NCBI RefSeq assembly: GCF_027409185.1
Contig: NC_084469.1
Coordinates: 104,223,835-104,287,834, forward strand
Source of the DNA: Cynocephalus volans
Taxonomy: Eukaryota > Chordata > Mammalia > Dermoptera > Cynocephalidae
Length of the DNA stretch: 64,000 nucleotides
Reading direction: 5' to 3'
This document shows positions 26,091 through 37,297 of this stretch, piece after piece; positions within the stretch are counted from its first letter, which is position 1, and every line of letters begins with the position of its first letter. The notes under the pieces are model-generated. The model did not search any database. It worked only from the letters and a program-made list of their open reading frames with translations, and was not told the origin of the DNA. A program made the position numbers and the translations under genes.

Positions 26091-26204
26091 TCCTTGTAAA
26101 TTGTATGCATTTGCCTGCCTCATTCTTTGGTATGAAATTCCTTCCCAGTTCAAAGGTCATTATACTCTCTAACCCCTTCTCACACACAAGGTGAGTACAA
26201 TTAA

Positions 26205-26282
26205 TGCTACTGAGCTGTACACTTAAAAATGGTTAAGATGGTAAATTTTTCGTTATGCATTTCATTCCAAAATTAAAATCAA
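26205..26282 (+). mobile_element. Old L1 3' UTR end
   Basis: The tail-like text gctgtacacttaaaaatggt and ttaagatggtaaatttt matches the end of old L1 elements. Confidence 0.55.
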
Positions 26283-26424
26283 TGTTGTATTACATAAAAA
26301 ATGGGACTCAACTCATAAAACCACTTAGGAGCAGACAGTAGCATTGTTAGGTTTTGAAGAGTTCTTCCTACTTTATCATTGAAGCTGCTAGTCATTACTG
26401 GCAATCATTTTTTTTACTTATTTT

Positions 26425-26583
26425 TTTTTTTTTGGTCTGACCGGTAAGGGGATTGCAACCCCCGGCACAGTGTTGTCAGCACCACGCTCAGCCAGTGAGT
26501 GCACCGGCCATCCCTGTATAGGATCCAAACCTGCAGCCTCGGCCAGCGCCGCACTCTCCCGAGTGAGCCACGGGGCCAGCCCA
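26425..26583 (-). mobile_element. tRNA-Ile-type SINE, dimeric form
   Basis: A dimer on the minus strand with a T-rich start. The target-site duplication actggcaatcattttt/actggcaattattttt flanks it. Confidence 0.9.
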
Positions 26584-26867
26584 CTGGCAATTATTTTTAA
26601 ACGAAAAAGCCGATAACACTTGTCATTCATATTCTGTGCAAGCACTACTTATCATTTTTGCATGCTTGGGAATATAAAGGAGAAAGTATCAGTTATTGAT
26701 TATGTATTTCTACTGGGTCCACACTGCATTTCTTATAAACTATAATGATGCTTCTCATTTTCTGATAACTTTCCTCTTATTTGTTAAATGTATTAAAAGA
26801 TATTTTTACAATGCCAACCAATATGGTGGTCCAATGACAATGAGCAGAGAGTAAAATGTGGGGTGTC

Positions 26868-27360
26868 CCAAAAGTTTCTGTGCAGTTTTAAGCTATAATA
26901 TAGTGTACTTGGTCCCTCCATGGTACTGCAGGAGATGTATGAATGCACACTTTTGCAGGGCACTGTTTCAAAGTTTAATTATATTTCTCTTACTTTCTTG
27001 GTTTTGTAAATTTTTAATAATGAGCTTTTGATTTTAATTTTTTGTTTCAGTCCCTCCTGCAGATGGCAGATGTTGAGTGAAATAAAAAATTGGGGTTGGA
27101 AGTTTAATATTCAAAATTTGCAAACTTTGGGCCGGCCCCGTGGCTCACTAGGGCTGGTTAGCTCACTTGGGAGAGCGTGGTGCTCACAACACCAAGTCAA
27201 GGGTTAAGATCCCCTTACTGGGTCATCTTTATATAGGGGGAAAAATTTGCAAACTTTGAAGGAAACATAGTTAAAATGTCAAGTGATGTATTGTAGCTTT
27301 GTAGCATTTATACTTCTACAAGTATCAGGGCTTAAAACTGCACTAGAACTTTGGGGAAAC
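26868..27360. mobile_element. Mariner-like non-autonomous DNA element
   Basis: The left end reads ggggtgtcccaaaagtttct then gtgcagttttaagct. The right end, near 27327-27357, is its approximate inverse (gcttaaaactgcactagaac then tttgggg). These terminal inverted repeats are mariner-like. The interior has no transposase and contains a SINE. The total length without the SINE is about 370 bp. Confidence 0.55.
27130..27242 (+). mobile_element. tRNA-Ile-type SINE with rearranged head
   Basis: The head gggccggccccgtggctcac is followed directly by a second head gctggttagctcacttggg, as if the first half of a dimer were largely deleted. Target-site duplication aaatttgcaaactttg flanks it. Confidence 0.85.
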
Positions 27361-27980
27361 TATGTATTTGCATAGAAGTGCCTTCCTCCTTTTTAAGCAG
27401 TTTTTTACAGGGCTGTGCTCTACCTACTTTAATAACCTAAGTTTCTTTTCTCTACATTTGCTAAAGGAACATTATGAAGAGGAGTGTTAATTCACATGTA
27501 ATCAATTAAAAGGAACTGGACTGTAACAGTAGCAGGGGATACGAAACAGTTTTATCCTACATGTTAACCTGGCTGTAGGTGTCCCATTTCAAACCTTGCT
27601 ATTTAAGAGGGAAGTTACTTAAAACTTAGGAACCCTTACTTTAGGCTTTAAATGGCAGCAAGTAAATAATTTCAGGAGATTAATAACCATGTCGCATAAA
27701 TTTGAAATATTTTTTAAAAGATCAGTTTTCTCAAGTATGTGAAATCTATTTCTCTTACCTTCTCAAATGTGATCCTAGGCATCCTGTCTATGAACAAAGC
27801 ATTTCTGAGCCAGGAATACCTTGTTTCAATATAGCAGTGCTTCACATTACACCGAGTGCTGCAAGTTCCATCATTTTAAAAGGACAGAGACATAAATGCT
27901 AAATAATGGTATATAAAATATTACAATCTACCACCTCAAAAAATATTGTTTATGGAATTCAGAGGTGGGAGATTCAAGAT
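27361..27980. other. Unassigned intronic DNA
   Basis: No gene or clear repeat was recognised. Confidence 0.45.
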
Positions 27981-27984
27981 GTTG

Positions 27985-28083
27985 CTGTTGTTATTGGCAG
28001 CCGGCCAATACAGAGATACAAACCCTTGACCTTGGTGTCAGAAGGCAGTGCTCTAACTAAATGAGCTAAACGGCCAGCCCTTA
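27985..28083 (-). mobile_element. tRNA-Ile-type SINE, old single form
   Basis: Minus-strand body gggctggccgtttagctcat with caccaaggtcaagggtttg. Diverged. Confidence 0.75.
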
Positions 28084-28104
28084 AATGGTATTTTTAATTT
28101 TTAT

Positions 28105-28195
28105 TTATTTATTTTTGGTGGCTGGCCAGTTAAGGGATCAAAACCCTTGACCTAGGTGACCACACTGTAACCAACTGTACTAACCAGTGAGCCTT
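28105..28195 (-). mobile_element. tRNA-Ile-type SINE, old single form
   Basis: TTTA tail, then ggtggctggccagttaaggg. It is a second old copy next to the one at 27985. Confidence 0.7.
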
Positions 28196-28507
28196 TAAGT
28201 ATTGATTGCACTTTTATGTTGAAAAGTATTTACAACTTACGTGGTTTTCATTTCTCATGTGTATCTTTAAAAAATCTAATAAACTCTATTTTATTTTTTT
28301 TAAGCCAGCAAAAATCACTCAAACTAGCAGTTTATGTATGTAGGAAAGGAAATCATGAGGCATTTGTATTTTATAGCTCAACAGAAAAAGTACTTGTATC
28401 TGTCCCTTTCAGACAATAAAGATGACATTTGTTATTTCCATGACAAACTGCTTAGTGAACAATCACACTTGAACACTTCTACCTGTTGCAAAGTTGTGTC
28501 TCATAGT

Positions 28508-28613
28508 GTTTTTTGGGTTGTCGTTGTTTTCTGGCTGGCCAGTATGGGGTCTGAACCTGTGACCTTGATGTTATAAGGCTGTGCTCCAACCAACTGTGCT
28601 AACTGGCCTGCCC
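28508..28613 (-). mobile_element. tRNA-Ile-type SINE in left arm only
   Basis: Minus-strand copy with ggtggctggccagtatgggg-like tail side and taacatcaaggtcacagg body. The matching place in the right arm (near 46510) lacks it, so it inserted after the duplication. Confidence 0.8.
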
Positions 28614-30461
28614 AGGATTTAGCATTAATCTCCAAAGTCCAGGTAACAGGAAACAAAACAGTTATCCACTGTGACTAATTCTCCAACCTGTAAAGGAGAC
28701 GAATTGATGTTTTGGTGAATCTTTGTAATTTACCAATTTATCTACCAATGCTCTCTTGGTGGAAATGTGTTCATTTATCTGCAGCCATCATGGGAGAGAG
28801 ATTTTTCCTATTTCTATTCTTTGGTAGTATTCTCAAGGTTAAGCCCTGGAATTCCACTTGAAATCACCCAAGTGAAAAAAATAGATTTCAGAAAAAAAAG
28901 TAAATTAAAATTTTTAATAAATGGGATATGAGACTAGATATTTTTTCCTGAAATCCTCTTCTTTCCTGCCTCTTTGTAAATATCTTTCAAGTTCCATTGA
29001 TAAAATACATTGTACATCTAAGTAAAACAGGATCAAATAAGTGACCAAACTTTTAAAAGGTGAACCTAGGGAGGGGCAGTGCTGACTGAAACACACACTT
29101 GTCTGACTCAAGGGTGGACATATATTACATGTGACATCCCCCACCCCCATTTTGCTCACTGAAGGGCTCAAAGACCACCTCCCATGAGACACTGGATTGT
29201 GCCCCCCTTTGTACCCAAACTGCACTGCATTCTGCTTTTCAGGTTCTTGCACCATCTCAATGAGGTGGGTTTTCATTGTTTTTGGGGACACTTTTCCCTC
29301 CCTTCACTAGTCTGAGAGAATCCAGAGGGCAGGAATCATTTGTCTTTTTTTCCTCAATACCAGCATCTGATTGGCTGACCAGTGTATCTCCAAGGAATAA
29401 AAAACAGTTTGGGAGTAGAAAAGCTGAGTGTCCCAAGGAGTCAGCTATTTAGATGAAAGATAAACCAAGAGATTCCTCCGAGACCCTGGGCCTCCAGCTG
29501 TTCCCCTGAGGGGCTCCACACCCCCACACCTCAGGCTGTCCTCTGGGAGGAAATGACCCAGGGTCTGACACTCACTAGACACTCCAAGAGACTTGGCAGC
29601 TGTGGACATCTGGGTCAGCCCCAGGCAGTTCCGAAACCCACGACCAGGAAAAGACAGGAGGGAGAGCTGAGCACACCTCAGCCTGTACAGTTTCCAAAGG
29701 GGAACCTCACACTAAAGACTTTCTGATAAGGTGTCTGTGCCCAAGGAAGATAAAAAGAGGCACAAAGATACAGCAAAGTTCAGGCGGTTATCTTCTGCAT
29801 TCCTCTCAAGTGAAAGTCCACAAAGCTAATCTTTAAAAAGAGCCATCCACTGCTTGTGAAAAAACGATAAACAATTACAATACCGTGTCTCTTCGAAATG
29901 GAGAATGGAAAAATGGTTGATAATGCAATGCTATTGTGAATCGCAGAGGGGAAGTCGCCTTTGGGGACTGCGGGGGGATGTGGAAATCTAAGGATTCATG
30001 GCCTGCCCAGGAAAAGCCACGCTGGGGGGACCGGGTCGTGGATTAGAGACCCAGCTTCTCATACAGTGGAAAACTCAGGGGAAAACTGATACCCTTGGGA
30101 GAAAAGATGAGACCCCACGGACCACAGCTCCTCCTTCACAGGAGCCCCACGGCCCGAGTCGGGTGACCCCTGAGGACCCCGCCGTCACCGCACACTCTGG
30201 GGACAGGCGAGGCTGTCCAGAGAGGGCTCCGGGCCGAGGTCGCCGCCGCAGGGACAGGACAGGACGCCCGGGGTCCCGGCCGCCGGCCCCTCCCCACCCT
30301 GCGGCCGGAGGGGACCGAGGACCGCGCTGCGCCGGCGGCGGACTCGGGGCCGCAGACTCCGGGGCTGAGCGCGGGGAGGCCCGGGTCCCGCGGCCACGGC
30401 CGGCTCCGGCCGGTTCCAACCGGCCCCGCTCCCCGTCTCGGGACGCTCGCCCCACACTCAC

Positions 30462-30464
30462 CAT
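30462..30464 (-). CDS. KZFP 1 exon 1: start codon at the splice donor
   Basis: The minus strand reads gccaggaaATG followed at once by the donor GTGAGTG. Only the Met is encoded in this exon, a layout well known in KZFP genes. The 5' UTR with agtagaagggacgcgggg lies just upstream (about 30465-30650). Joining the ATG to 22750 keeps the frame through the whole protein. Confidence 0.85.
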
Positions 30465-30650
30465 TTCCTGGCCGCCGGGGTGTCCCCGCGTCCCTTCTAC
30501 TGCTCCCGCTGCCAGAACAGGTCACAGAAGACAGAGGCTGCGCCCCAGCAACCTGGGGCCTCCGGGAACAGCGGAGACCGGACCCGAGGCGCAGAGGGCG
30601 GGAGAAAAGACCAGGCCGCCTCGGGAGTGTGGGCCCCGCAGGCGCGCGGT
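30465..30650 (-). promoter_or_regulatory. 5' UTR of KZFP 1 (approximate)
   Basis: Sequence upstream of the ATG on the minus strand resembles typical KZFP first exons (gcgggagcagtagaaggg). The transcription start is not visible. I place it below the CCAAT and GC boxes at 30668-30692. Confidence 0.5.
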
Positions 30651-30667
30651 GTGAGACAGTTCGCACG

Positions 30668-30750
30668 GCCCCGCCCTCGGGCAGCCGATTGGATAGTGCT
30701 TCAAGCTTCGTCTCCTGGGGCATGACTGACAGGAGCAGCGATCCAATAGG
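30668..30750. promoter_or_regulatory. Core promoter with two opposed CCAAT boxes
   Basis: A GC box (ccccgccc) at about 30669, ATTGG at 30688-30692 (CCAAT on the minus strand) and CCAAT at 30743-30747 on the plus strand. The minus-strand box fits KZFP 1. The plus-strand box could drive divergent transcription, but no plus-strand gene was found upstream. Confidence 0.5.
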
Positions 30751-31059
30751 TGACTGAGTGGAGACAGATTGACGGGTTCCAGCCACAGCCCTTCGCAGGC
30801 TCCGCTTCTTCTCCCGACCGAAGCCGGTCCCGCCAGGCGGTATTTGCATTTCAGCAGAACTCACTCCAGACTTTGGAGCTGGCGCTGGCCTCTTCCTGTA
30901 CTCACTGGGCCCGTCCTGCTTCTTTCTTATGAACGTGGGCTCACAAGTGTGCAGGGAAATTCCAGGCTCAGTATCCCACGCAGCGATCTCTTTCCCTCAG
31001 AGCAGGAGGGGCCCCCACGGGAACAGGAGGGAGGGCCTGATGTCCTCCAGGGACCAGGG

Positions 31060-31400
31060 ATTTGAAATATAAATGAGGCAACTGGCCGCATAGTCTAGGC
31101 TTCCTCACAGCTTGTATCTCAATCTACTCATTTCCACGCAAGAAAATAAAACCACGGTAACAAGGGAATAAAATTATTGAATGCATGAAAAAAATCATTG
31201 AATGCATGGAGTTATACAGCATCGGTATCTCCTAAAGTAGTTAAAAGGGAAGAAAAACAAACATTTTAACTGGTTTAGATAAGCAACCGCTTCACCCACA
31301 GCTCATAAGAAAACCTGCAAGGTTAAAAATATTCCCAAGATTGGGAGCCAGCCAGAATCTGACTGTGGAAATGGAGCCCCAGAGGGGATCTGTCCCTGGT
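31060..31400. other. Unassigned DNA upstream of promoter
   Basis: Nothing recognised. It belongs to the 2-kb block that the right arm lacks. Confidence 0.45.
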
Positions 31401-31960
31401 GATGATGACAGAGCATCACAAATAGTAGCCTAGCATAAGGTAAGCCATCACAAATATTAGCTTAGCATAGAGCAGCCATAACATGAGCTTAACATTGAGG
31501 AAAGAATTCTTCTTGAACAATGAACAATCACTGCAGTTTGTTAAGAAGAAAAAAGCAAGGCCATAACTCAGCCAAACTTGCAAAAAAAAAAAAAAAAAAA
31601 AAAACTTGCAAAACTAACAGTCTTGTTGGAAGCTGCAGATATTCTGGAAAGGAGATAAAGCTAGAGCCAGGAAGTCTGACTCCAGGTTTCACAGGACTGA
31701 GCCCAAGGATGGAGAATAAAACATGCTGACCTGCATGTAGTCACCATCCCGTCTGCTGCATTTTTCACTAACCATCTCCCTTTATCTTTTTGGTTTTATA
31801 TAGACCCCCACTAAATCCCTATAGTTCTAGTCTGTCTCCTCAGACATCTGATAACAAACTTCCTACCTCAAACCAACATTTGGGACTGATGAGTCTTTTA
31901 TTTCTGAGCAGAGAGAAGTGGAACCTGGATGCCAGTAGCAATGAGACAGTGACACCAAAA
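31401..31960 (+). mobile_element. LTR-like segment
   Basis: AATAAA near 31716, a pyrimidine-rich stretch and the text gtcttttatttctgagcaga resemble an ERV LTR 3' half. A 24-A tract lies at 31580. The family is not identified. Confidence 0.35.
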
Positions 31961-32289
31961 TGTTTAACTCTCGGAGCTCAACATGCCCTCCCATCACCTC
32001 CTCAGTGTAGAACATTCCTTCCTTCAAAACCTTAATTTCCAGAAGCAGAAACTCTCACCTGAAGTCAGTTCTCACACCTAAATAAATTGTCAAATTCATG
32101 AATCCATTTTCCAGGAGACAACCCATTTAGTCTTTCTCTAAGATAACCTTCACAGATTTTCTTTCTTCACAAAGAAATCTTTTCATAAACTTTTTGAAGT
32201 ATGCTGATATATACAAATTACAGTCTGACTCCATTGACCAGACACATGCACAACCAAACACTGTCCAGAAAATGGCCCGCCCAAGGCAA

Positions 32290-32640
32290 CCAGTTATAAC
32301 CTCAGAAAGGACAAAACCTCCCCACTCCATCTGTATGTTGGTCTCCTGCTTTCCAGTGCTCTGCAGCTTCTCATTGTCAACCCTCCTTCTGCAGTTGTTC
32401 TGAGCAGATGAAGGCCAGCTACAGGGCAGGGCAGGCTGCTCAGGAAGCACCAAGGGAGCCTTCATTTCCCTCCCTCTGCAGGCTCAAGATTGTCCTCAGC
32501 TTGGAGGCACTGGCCTCAGGCCTCTGCTACCCACTCCAGGTTATGCACCTGCTTCACTCCAACTGTGATAAACTAAATGAGGCAAACACCCTCTATTTTA
32601 TTGTTTGTATAAGAAACCAACAGAGTCCCTGATTTTTTCC
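32290..32640 (+). repeat. Low-copy unit R, copy 1
   Basis: Contains cctgctttccagtgctctgc, then gcaggctcaagattg and ggcctcaggcctctgct. Related copies occur inverted at about 41815-41540 and 46985-46740. No domain is encoded. It may be part of an unrecognised LTR. Confidence 0.6.
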
Positions 32641-33839
32641 TATTTTTATGCATAAAGTAAAGGAGGAAAATACTGATACTTTATATGAACTTTAAAACTG
32701 GCAAAAAAATATTCTTTTGCAAAAACAAAGATGCCAGCAAACTATTATTTTCAAATGTCTACTTTACCCATTTGAAACTCTCAACCCAAGTTCCACCTTC
32801 ATGACCCATCTAGTCATTTCTTTTTCTTTTTCTTTTTTTAAAAAAAAATTTGTAGAGTTTATTGGGAGCCAAATGTGAGGACTGACCAGGGAAACACTAT
32901 CTGACACAGTCAGAGAAGTGCTCCCCCATCCAGTCATTTCTGTAGCTAAATCCTAACCATTGCATAAAAAGCTTTCCCCTTTCAGGCAGTTTAACTGGCC
33001 CCAGGTTCAATCCACCTGTGGCTCTCCTAGTCCCTCCATTTAAATTACTCATGTGAAGTTGTCTTCCAGGATAGACTATGATATCTTGGCTGAGTACGAT
33101 GTCCATTTTATTTGCTCCTATTCTTCCTAACCCATCACACCACCGGCTCACTGAGGGCACACACAGAATGTTACAAACTGACCATCACCTGCTGTAAACA
33201 TTGGAAATCCCAGCACAACCCTGAGAAATCCACACCCCAGAGGGGCTGTGTGGGTGTTAATGCCACCTCCACCACAAGACAGAGTGTCACTGTTTTTCCC
33301 TTTCTGGAAAATTGGCTCAAAGCAGTTTCTGTTAGAATTTTATATAGAGGAACACAGCTGAAAGAAGTAAAAATAACACTGTTTAATTTGGTTTCATTTA
33401 CGTGATTTGACTCTTCATGATTTGTTAAGTGTTAACCCTGTGTACCTTGACTGAATTTTAGTGATTCTAAAAAGTGCAGCTGTAGTAAATTCTTATAATT
33501 TTATGCTGCCTCAGTGTCCATTTTAAGTATAAGTTTAACTTTTTCATATCAGAAGCAGGGCTTAGTAACCCTTGACATGGTTTCCAGTTCTACACTTTCT
33601 CCCAGTTCCCTAATGTGGTCAATCCAGTTTCTGCCTTATACAACCACCTCCTTGTGACCACTTCTCTATGGGACAGCTAGATACAACTTACTTATCTGGT
33701 CCCACTGACCCTTATATTTAGCATGGACTGTGCAGATATGCCACAGTGCCCACCTCTCACAGTGTGATCTCCTGGAACTCGAGCCTCCTTGCTTTAAATT
33801 CACCAATAAAAACTCCCCGTGAGAAATCAGTTTGGATAA

Positions 33840-33907
33840 TGCTCTGGACCCCAAAAGGCATTAGCCCAAGTGTTTATTTCTTTTTCTTTCCACACACTCC
33901 CTGACTT

Positions 33908-33969
<62 letters not shown>

Positions 33970-34095
33970 CTTCTAGGCATGCCATGTATTCCCCCAGGAC
34001 ATGTAAGTGATAAAATCTTGATTTCCATCTAGTGGCTTTTCTAATCATTGAAGGGGTGCTCTCCATCTCAAAATATCTAAATTAAAATAGCATTC
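33840..34095 (+). repeat. LTR-like unit L, copy 1
   Basis: Shares ggcatgccatgta, gtaagtgataaaatcttgat and attgaaggggtgctctcc with two inverted copies at 39610-39835 and 40090-40340. The AATAAA-like text near its end suggests an LTR. Confidence 0.55.
33910..33968. repeat. (GT)n microsatellite
   Basis: 59 nt of uninterrupted GT inside unit L. The two related copies have only about 2-4 GT pairs at the same site. Confidence 0.95.
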
Positions 34096-35786
34096 AAAAA
34101 ATCTACACATGGTAAGAATTAGGAGTAACACAGGTTTGATGATGGACACTCTCTGAGGTGATAACATTTGGGGTGAGTCCTAAAATAATATATTAGTATA
34201 AAAAGTCAGGGCAGAGGATTCTAGGATAATGGTAGAGTAGGAAGCAAGAGGATTCTGGCTCCCCACCTAGACAACAGTTGCACTGGCAACTGGCAGAATC
34301 TGTCTGATGCAGCTATTTTGAACCTCTGGAGTCTTTGAAGGCTTGCAACTTCCAGGAAAAAATTCACAGTAAATTGTAGTGAAATTTGGTCAGCTTCAGC
34401 TCTTAGCACAGTAGCAGCTACCCATCCCTCACCACGGCCCTTTGGAAGGCACCTGCACACACATTTCAAAACCAGCTTGCGTGCATCTCGTAGAAGCCAG
34501 AGCTAGTAAAAAGGACACTGCCCTCCAAATATTGGGGATCTGTGCTCCACTTGCTAATTGCTGCTCTAATTACAAAGGTGCAGACAGAGGTGGATGGCCA
34601 TTTCTGTTGCACCTTGTCCATTGCTACATGCTGCTCCCTTTTTATCTGAAATGACTTCCAGGGACTATAAAAGGCTGGTGCCTTTTTTTTTACACTTTAA
34701 TTTTCTCTTTATCCCCTTCTGGGAGCCAGACATTAAAGACTGGGTTATTCAAAAGAAACCAATATGCAAAAAAAATTAGAAAGGCACCATTCATGACCAG
34801 GGAAAAGTGAAACTCACAAAAGACCTGGGAAGACCTTAAGCTTATACCTCAGGCTAATGCTTGGCACAGAGGCATCCTACCACTATAAAAAAAAATAATT
34901 AATTAAAAAAACCCAGCATACCCTGCTAGAAGAGGAAAAAACCTGATTTCCAGAGTTATCACATTATGTTTCAAACGTTTGGTTTTCAACAGACTATAAA
35001 GGATGGACAAGAAACAAACAAACAAACAAACAAAAAAAACCCCAAGAAAGTACGATCCATTCAAAGAAATAAAATGAGTCCACAGAAAGCATCCCTAAGG
35101 AAGCCTGAATGTCATACCTACAAAAATTTTAAAACAAGTATTCTAAATAGGCTCAAAGAGCTAAAGAAAAACATGAACAAACACAGATAAATAATGTATA
35201 AAAAATGAGTATCAATAAAGATAGAAATTACAAAGGGAAACTTGGGGTCTGAAAAATAGAGCAAACAAAATGAAAAATTCACAAGATGGGTTCATAGCAG
35301 ATTCAAGCAGGCAGAAGAAGGAATAAGCAAACTTAAATATAAGGCAATTGAAATTATTAAGTATGAGAAACAAAGTATTGAGTGTGAAAAACAGAAAGAA
35401 AGAAAGATAAAGAAAAGTGAACAGAGCCAAAGAGACTTGTGGGACACCAACAAGCTGACTATTATACACATCTAAAAGTCCCAGAAGGAGGAAAGAGTAA
35501 GAAGGGGCGGGAGGAATATTTAAAGAAATAATGGCTGAACACTTACCAACTTTGAGAAAATAAATGAGACTAGATAAAAGATAAAGACTAGAAAAGATAA
35601 ACTCAAAGACAGCCATAGTGAAACAAATTATAATCACTTTAAAAAAACAGAGACAAAGAGAGAATTTTGAAAGCAGCAAGAGAGAAACATCTCATCACCT
35701 ACAAAGGATCCTCAATAAGATTATCAGCAAATTTCTCATCAGAAACCTGGAGACCAGAATATAGTGCATTAATATATTTAAAGTGC

Positions 35787-35903
35787 TGATGGGCCAGCTG
35801 GTTAGCACACTTGGTTAGAGCATGGTGCTCAGAGCACCAAGGTCAAGGGTTTGGATTCCTATGCCGGCTGGCCACCAAAACAAAATAAAAAACAAACAAA
35901 AAA
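35787..35903 (+). mobile_element. tRNA-Ile-type SINE, old form
   Basis: Body gggccagctggttagcacac with gagcaccaaggtcaagggt and an A-rich tail, inserted in the L1. Confidence 0.8.
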
Positions 35904-36853
35904 GTCTGTCCTTACCACGAAAGTACCAAAAAAAAAAAAGTATCAACTGAGAATTCAATATCCATCAAAATTGTCCTTCAAAAAATAAAGGAGAAATTAA
36001 GATATTCCAGATAAATAAAAGTTGGTGGAGTTCATTACCATAAGATCTGCCCTGCAAGAAATTCTTGAAGGCAGGTCTTCATGTTTAAAAAAAAAGATGT
36101 TAGACAATATCTATAGCTACATGAATAAATAAATATATTCAGTAAGGGAACTACACGGAAAAATATAAAAGCCTGTATTATTTAATTATGGTTTGTAACT
36201 CCATTTTGTATGTTCTGTATGACTTAAAAAACAAATACATTTTAAAATGATTATAAATCTATACTATTGGGAATACATTTATAAAGATATAGTTCTGGAC
36301 ATCAATAAAATATAGGAAGATGGATCTGTATAGGAGTAGAGTATATTTATGCCATTGAAGTTAAATTGGTATCAATTCAAACTAGATTATTATAAACTAG
36401 AATATATCAAATAGAAACCCAGTCATAACCATAAAGAAAATATCTATAGAAAATAAGCAAAATGAAATGAGAAGGGAATCAAAACGTTTCACTACAAAAA
36501 ATTAAGTAAAAAAATAGAAGGCATTATGAAAGAGATTAAGAACAAAAAAGCTGTAAGTCATAAAAAATATAAATAGGGAAATGTTAAATGTAATGTCTTT
36601 CTCATCAGTAGTTACTTTAGATAGAAATGGACTAAGCATTCCAATCAAACAGTTGAGATAGGCAGAATAAATTTTAAAAACATGATCCAACTATATGCTG
36701 TCTACAAGATACACATTTTAGATGTCAACATACAAATAGCTGAAAAAGGAAAGAGTGAAAAAGACATTACATGCAAATAGCAAGCAAACAAGAGCAGGTT
36801 TGGCTATACCAATATCAGATAAAATAGACTTTAAGTCAAAAACTGTTATAAGA

Positions 36854-36960
36854 AAGGACATTGTTGGGGGGGAGGGGGGGAGGGAGAAGGGAGGGAGGTT
36901 TTGGTGATGGGGAGCAATAATCAGCTACAATGTATATCGACAAAATAAAATTAAAAAAAA
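36854..36960 (+). mobile_element. Young L1 3' UTR-only insertion
   Basis: About 107 bp of G-rich L1 3' UTR and poly(A), nearly identical to the end of the L1 at 52.71-52.82 kb. A perfect 16-nt target-site duplication, aaaaactgttataaga, lies at 36838 and 36961. Confidence 0.9.
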
Positions 36961-37188
36961 AAAAACTGTTATAAGACACAAAGAAGAATATTATGTATTT
37001 ACAAAAAAGTTAATTCATGAAGAATTTATAATGCCTATAAACATATATGCACCAACTACATGAAACAAACATTAACAGAATTAAAGAAGAAACAGACAGT
37101 TCTATAATAATAGTCAAATACTTTGTACTTCATTTTCAAAAATGGATAGAACAATCAGACAGAAGATCAATAGGGAAATAGAGAACTT

Positions 37189-37297
37189 AATTTAGTAATT
37201 GATTACTGTATTAGCTTAGGTGCTAGTACTGCATGTGCTGTACATATTCTGATTTTAAAATAAAAGTTGAGCTGCACAGTCAAAAAAAAAAAAGAAA
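37189..37297 (+). mobile_element. Short retrocopy of an unknown transcript 3' end
   Basis: About 90 bp followed by poly(A), with AATAAA near 37259 about 20 nt before the tail. Perfect 14-nt target-site duplication gaaatagagaactt lies at 37175 and 37298. It is neither SINE nor the L1 3' end seen elsewhere here, so it looks like a 5'-truncated mRNA copy. Confidence 0.7.

Larger units (their letters stand above)
30090..30870. promoter_or_regulatory. CpG island of KZFP 1
   Basis: A dense run of CG dinucleotides and GC-rich text, unlike anything else in the window. It covers exon 1, the start of intron 1 and the core promoter. CpG retention implies an unmethylated germline promoter. The long frames in it on both strands (for example 218 and 242 residues) come from high GC and are not genes. 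Confidence 0.9.
28300..34360 (+). repeat. Left arm of a diverged inverted duplication
   Basis: It matches the reverse complement of about 39830-46700 in order. Anchor pairs: 28300-28440/46700-46560, 28616-28870/46500-46290, 28880-29060/43990-43800, 29215-29400/43650-43470, 29490-29830/43400-43020, 29850-30280/42290-41830, 32300-32800/41815-41380, 32920-33420/41190-40720, 33650-34110/40500-40090 and 34110-34360/40090-39830. Left bases 30280-32300 have no partner. It spans the end of intron 1, exon 1, the promoter and upstream DNA of KZFP 1. Confidence 0.85.

Noticed and set aside
29998-30864. Frames of 129-242 residues in the CpG island
   Set aside because: High GC removes stop codons. There is no domain, the frames overlap on both strands, and exon 1 explains the region.
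35212-35679. 155-residue minus-strand frame rich in Phe and Leu
   Set aside because: It is antisense to A-rich L1 sequence. The apparent membrane segments come from T-rich codons.
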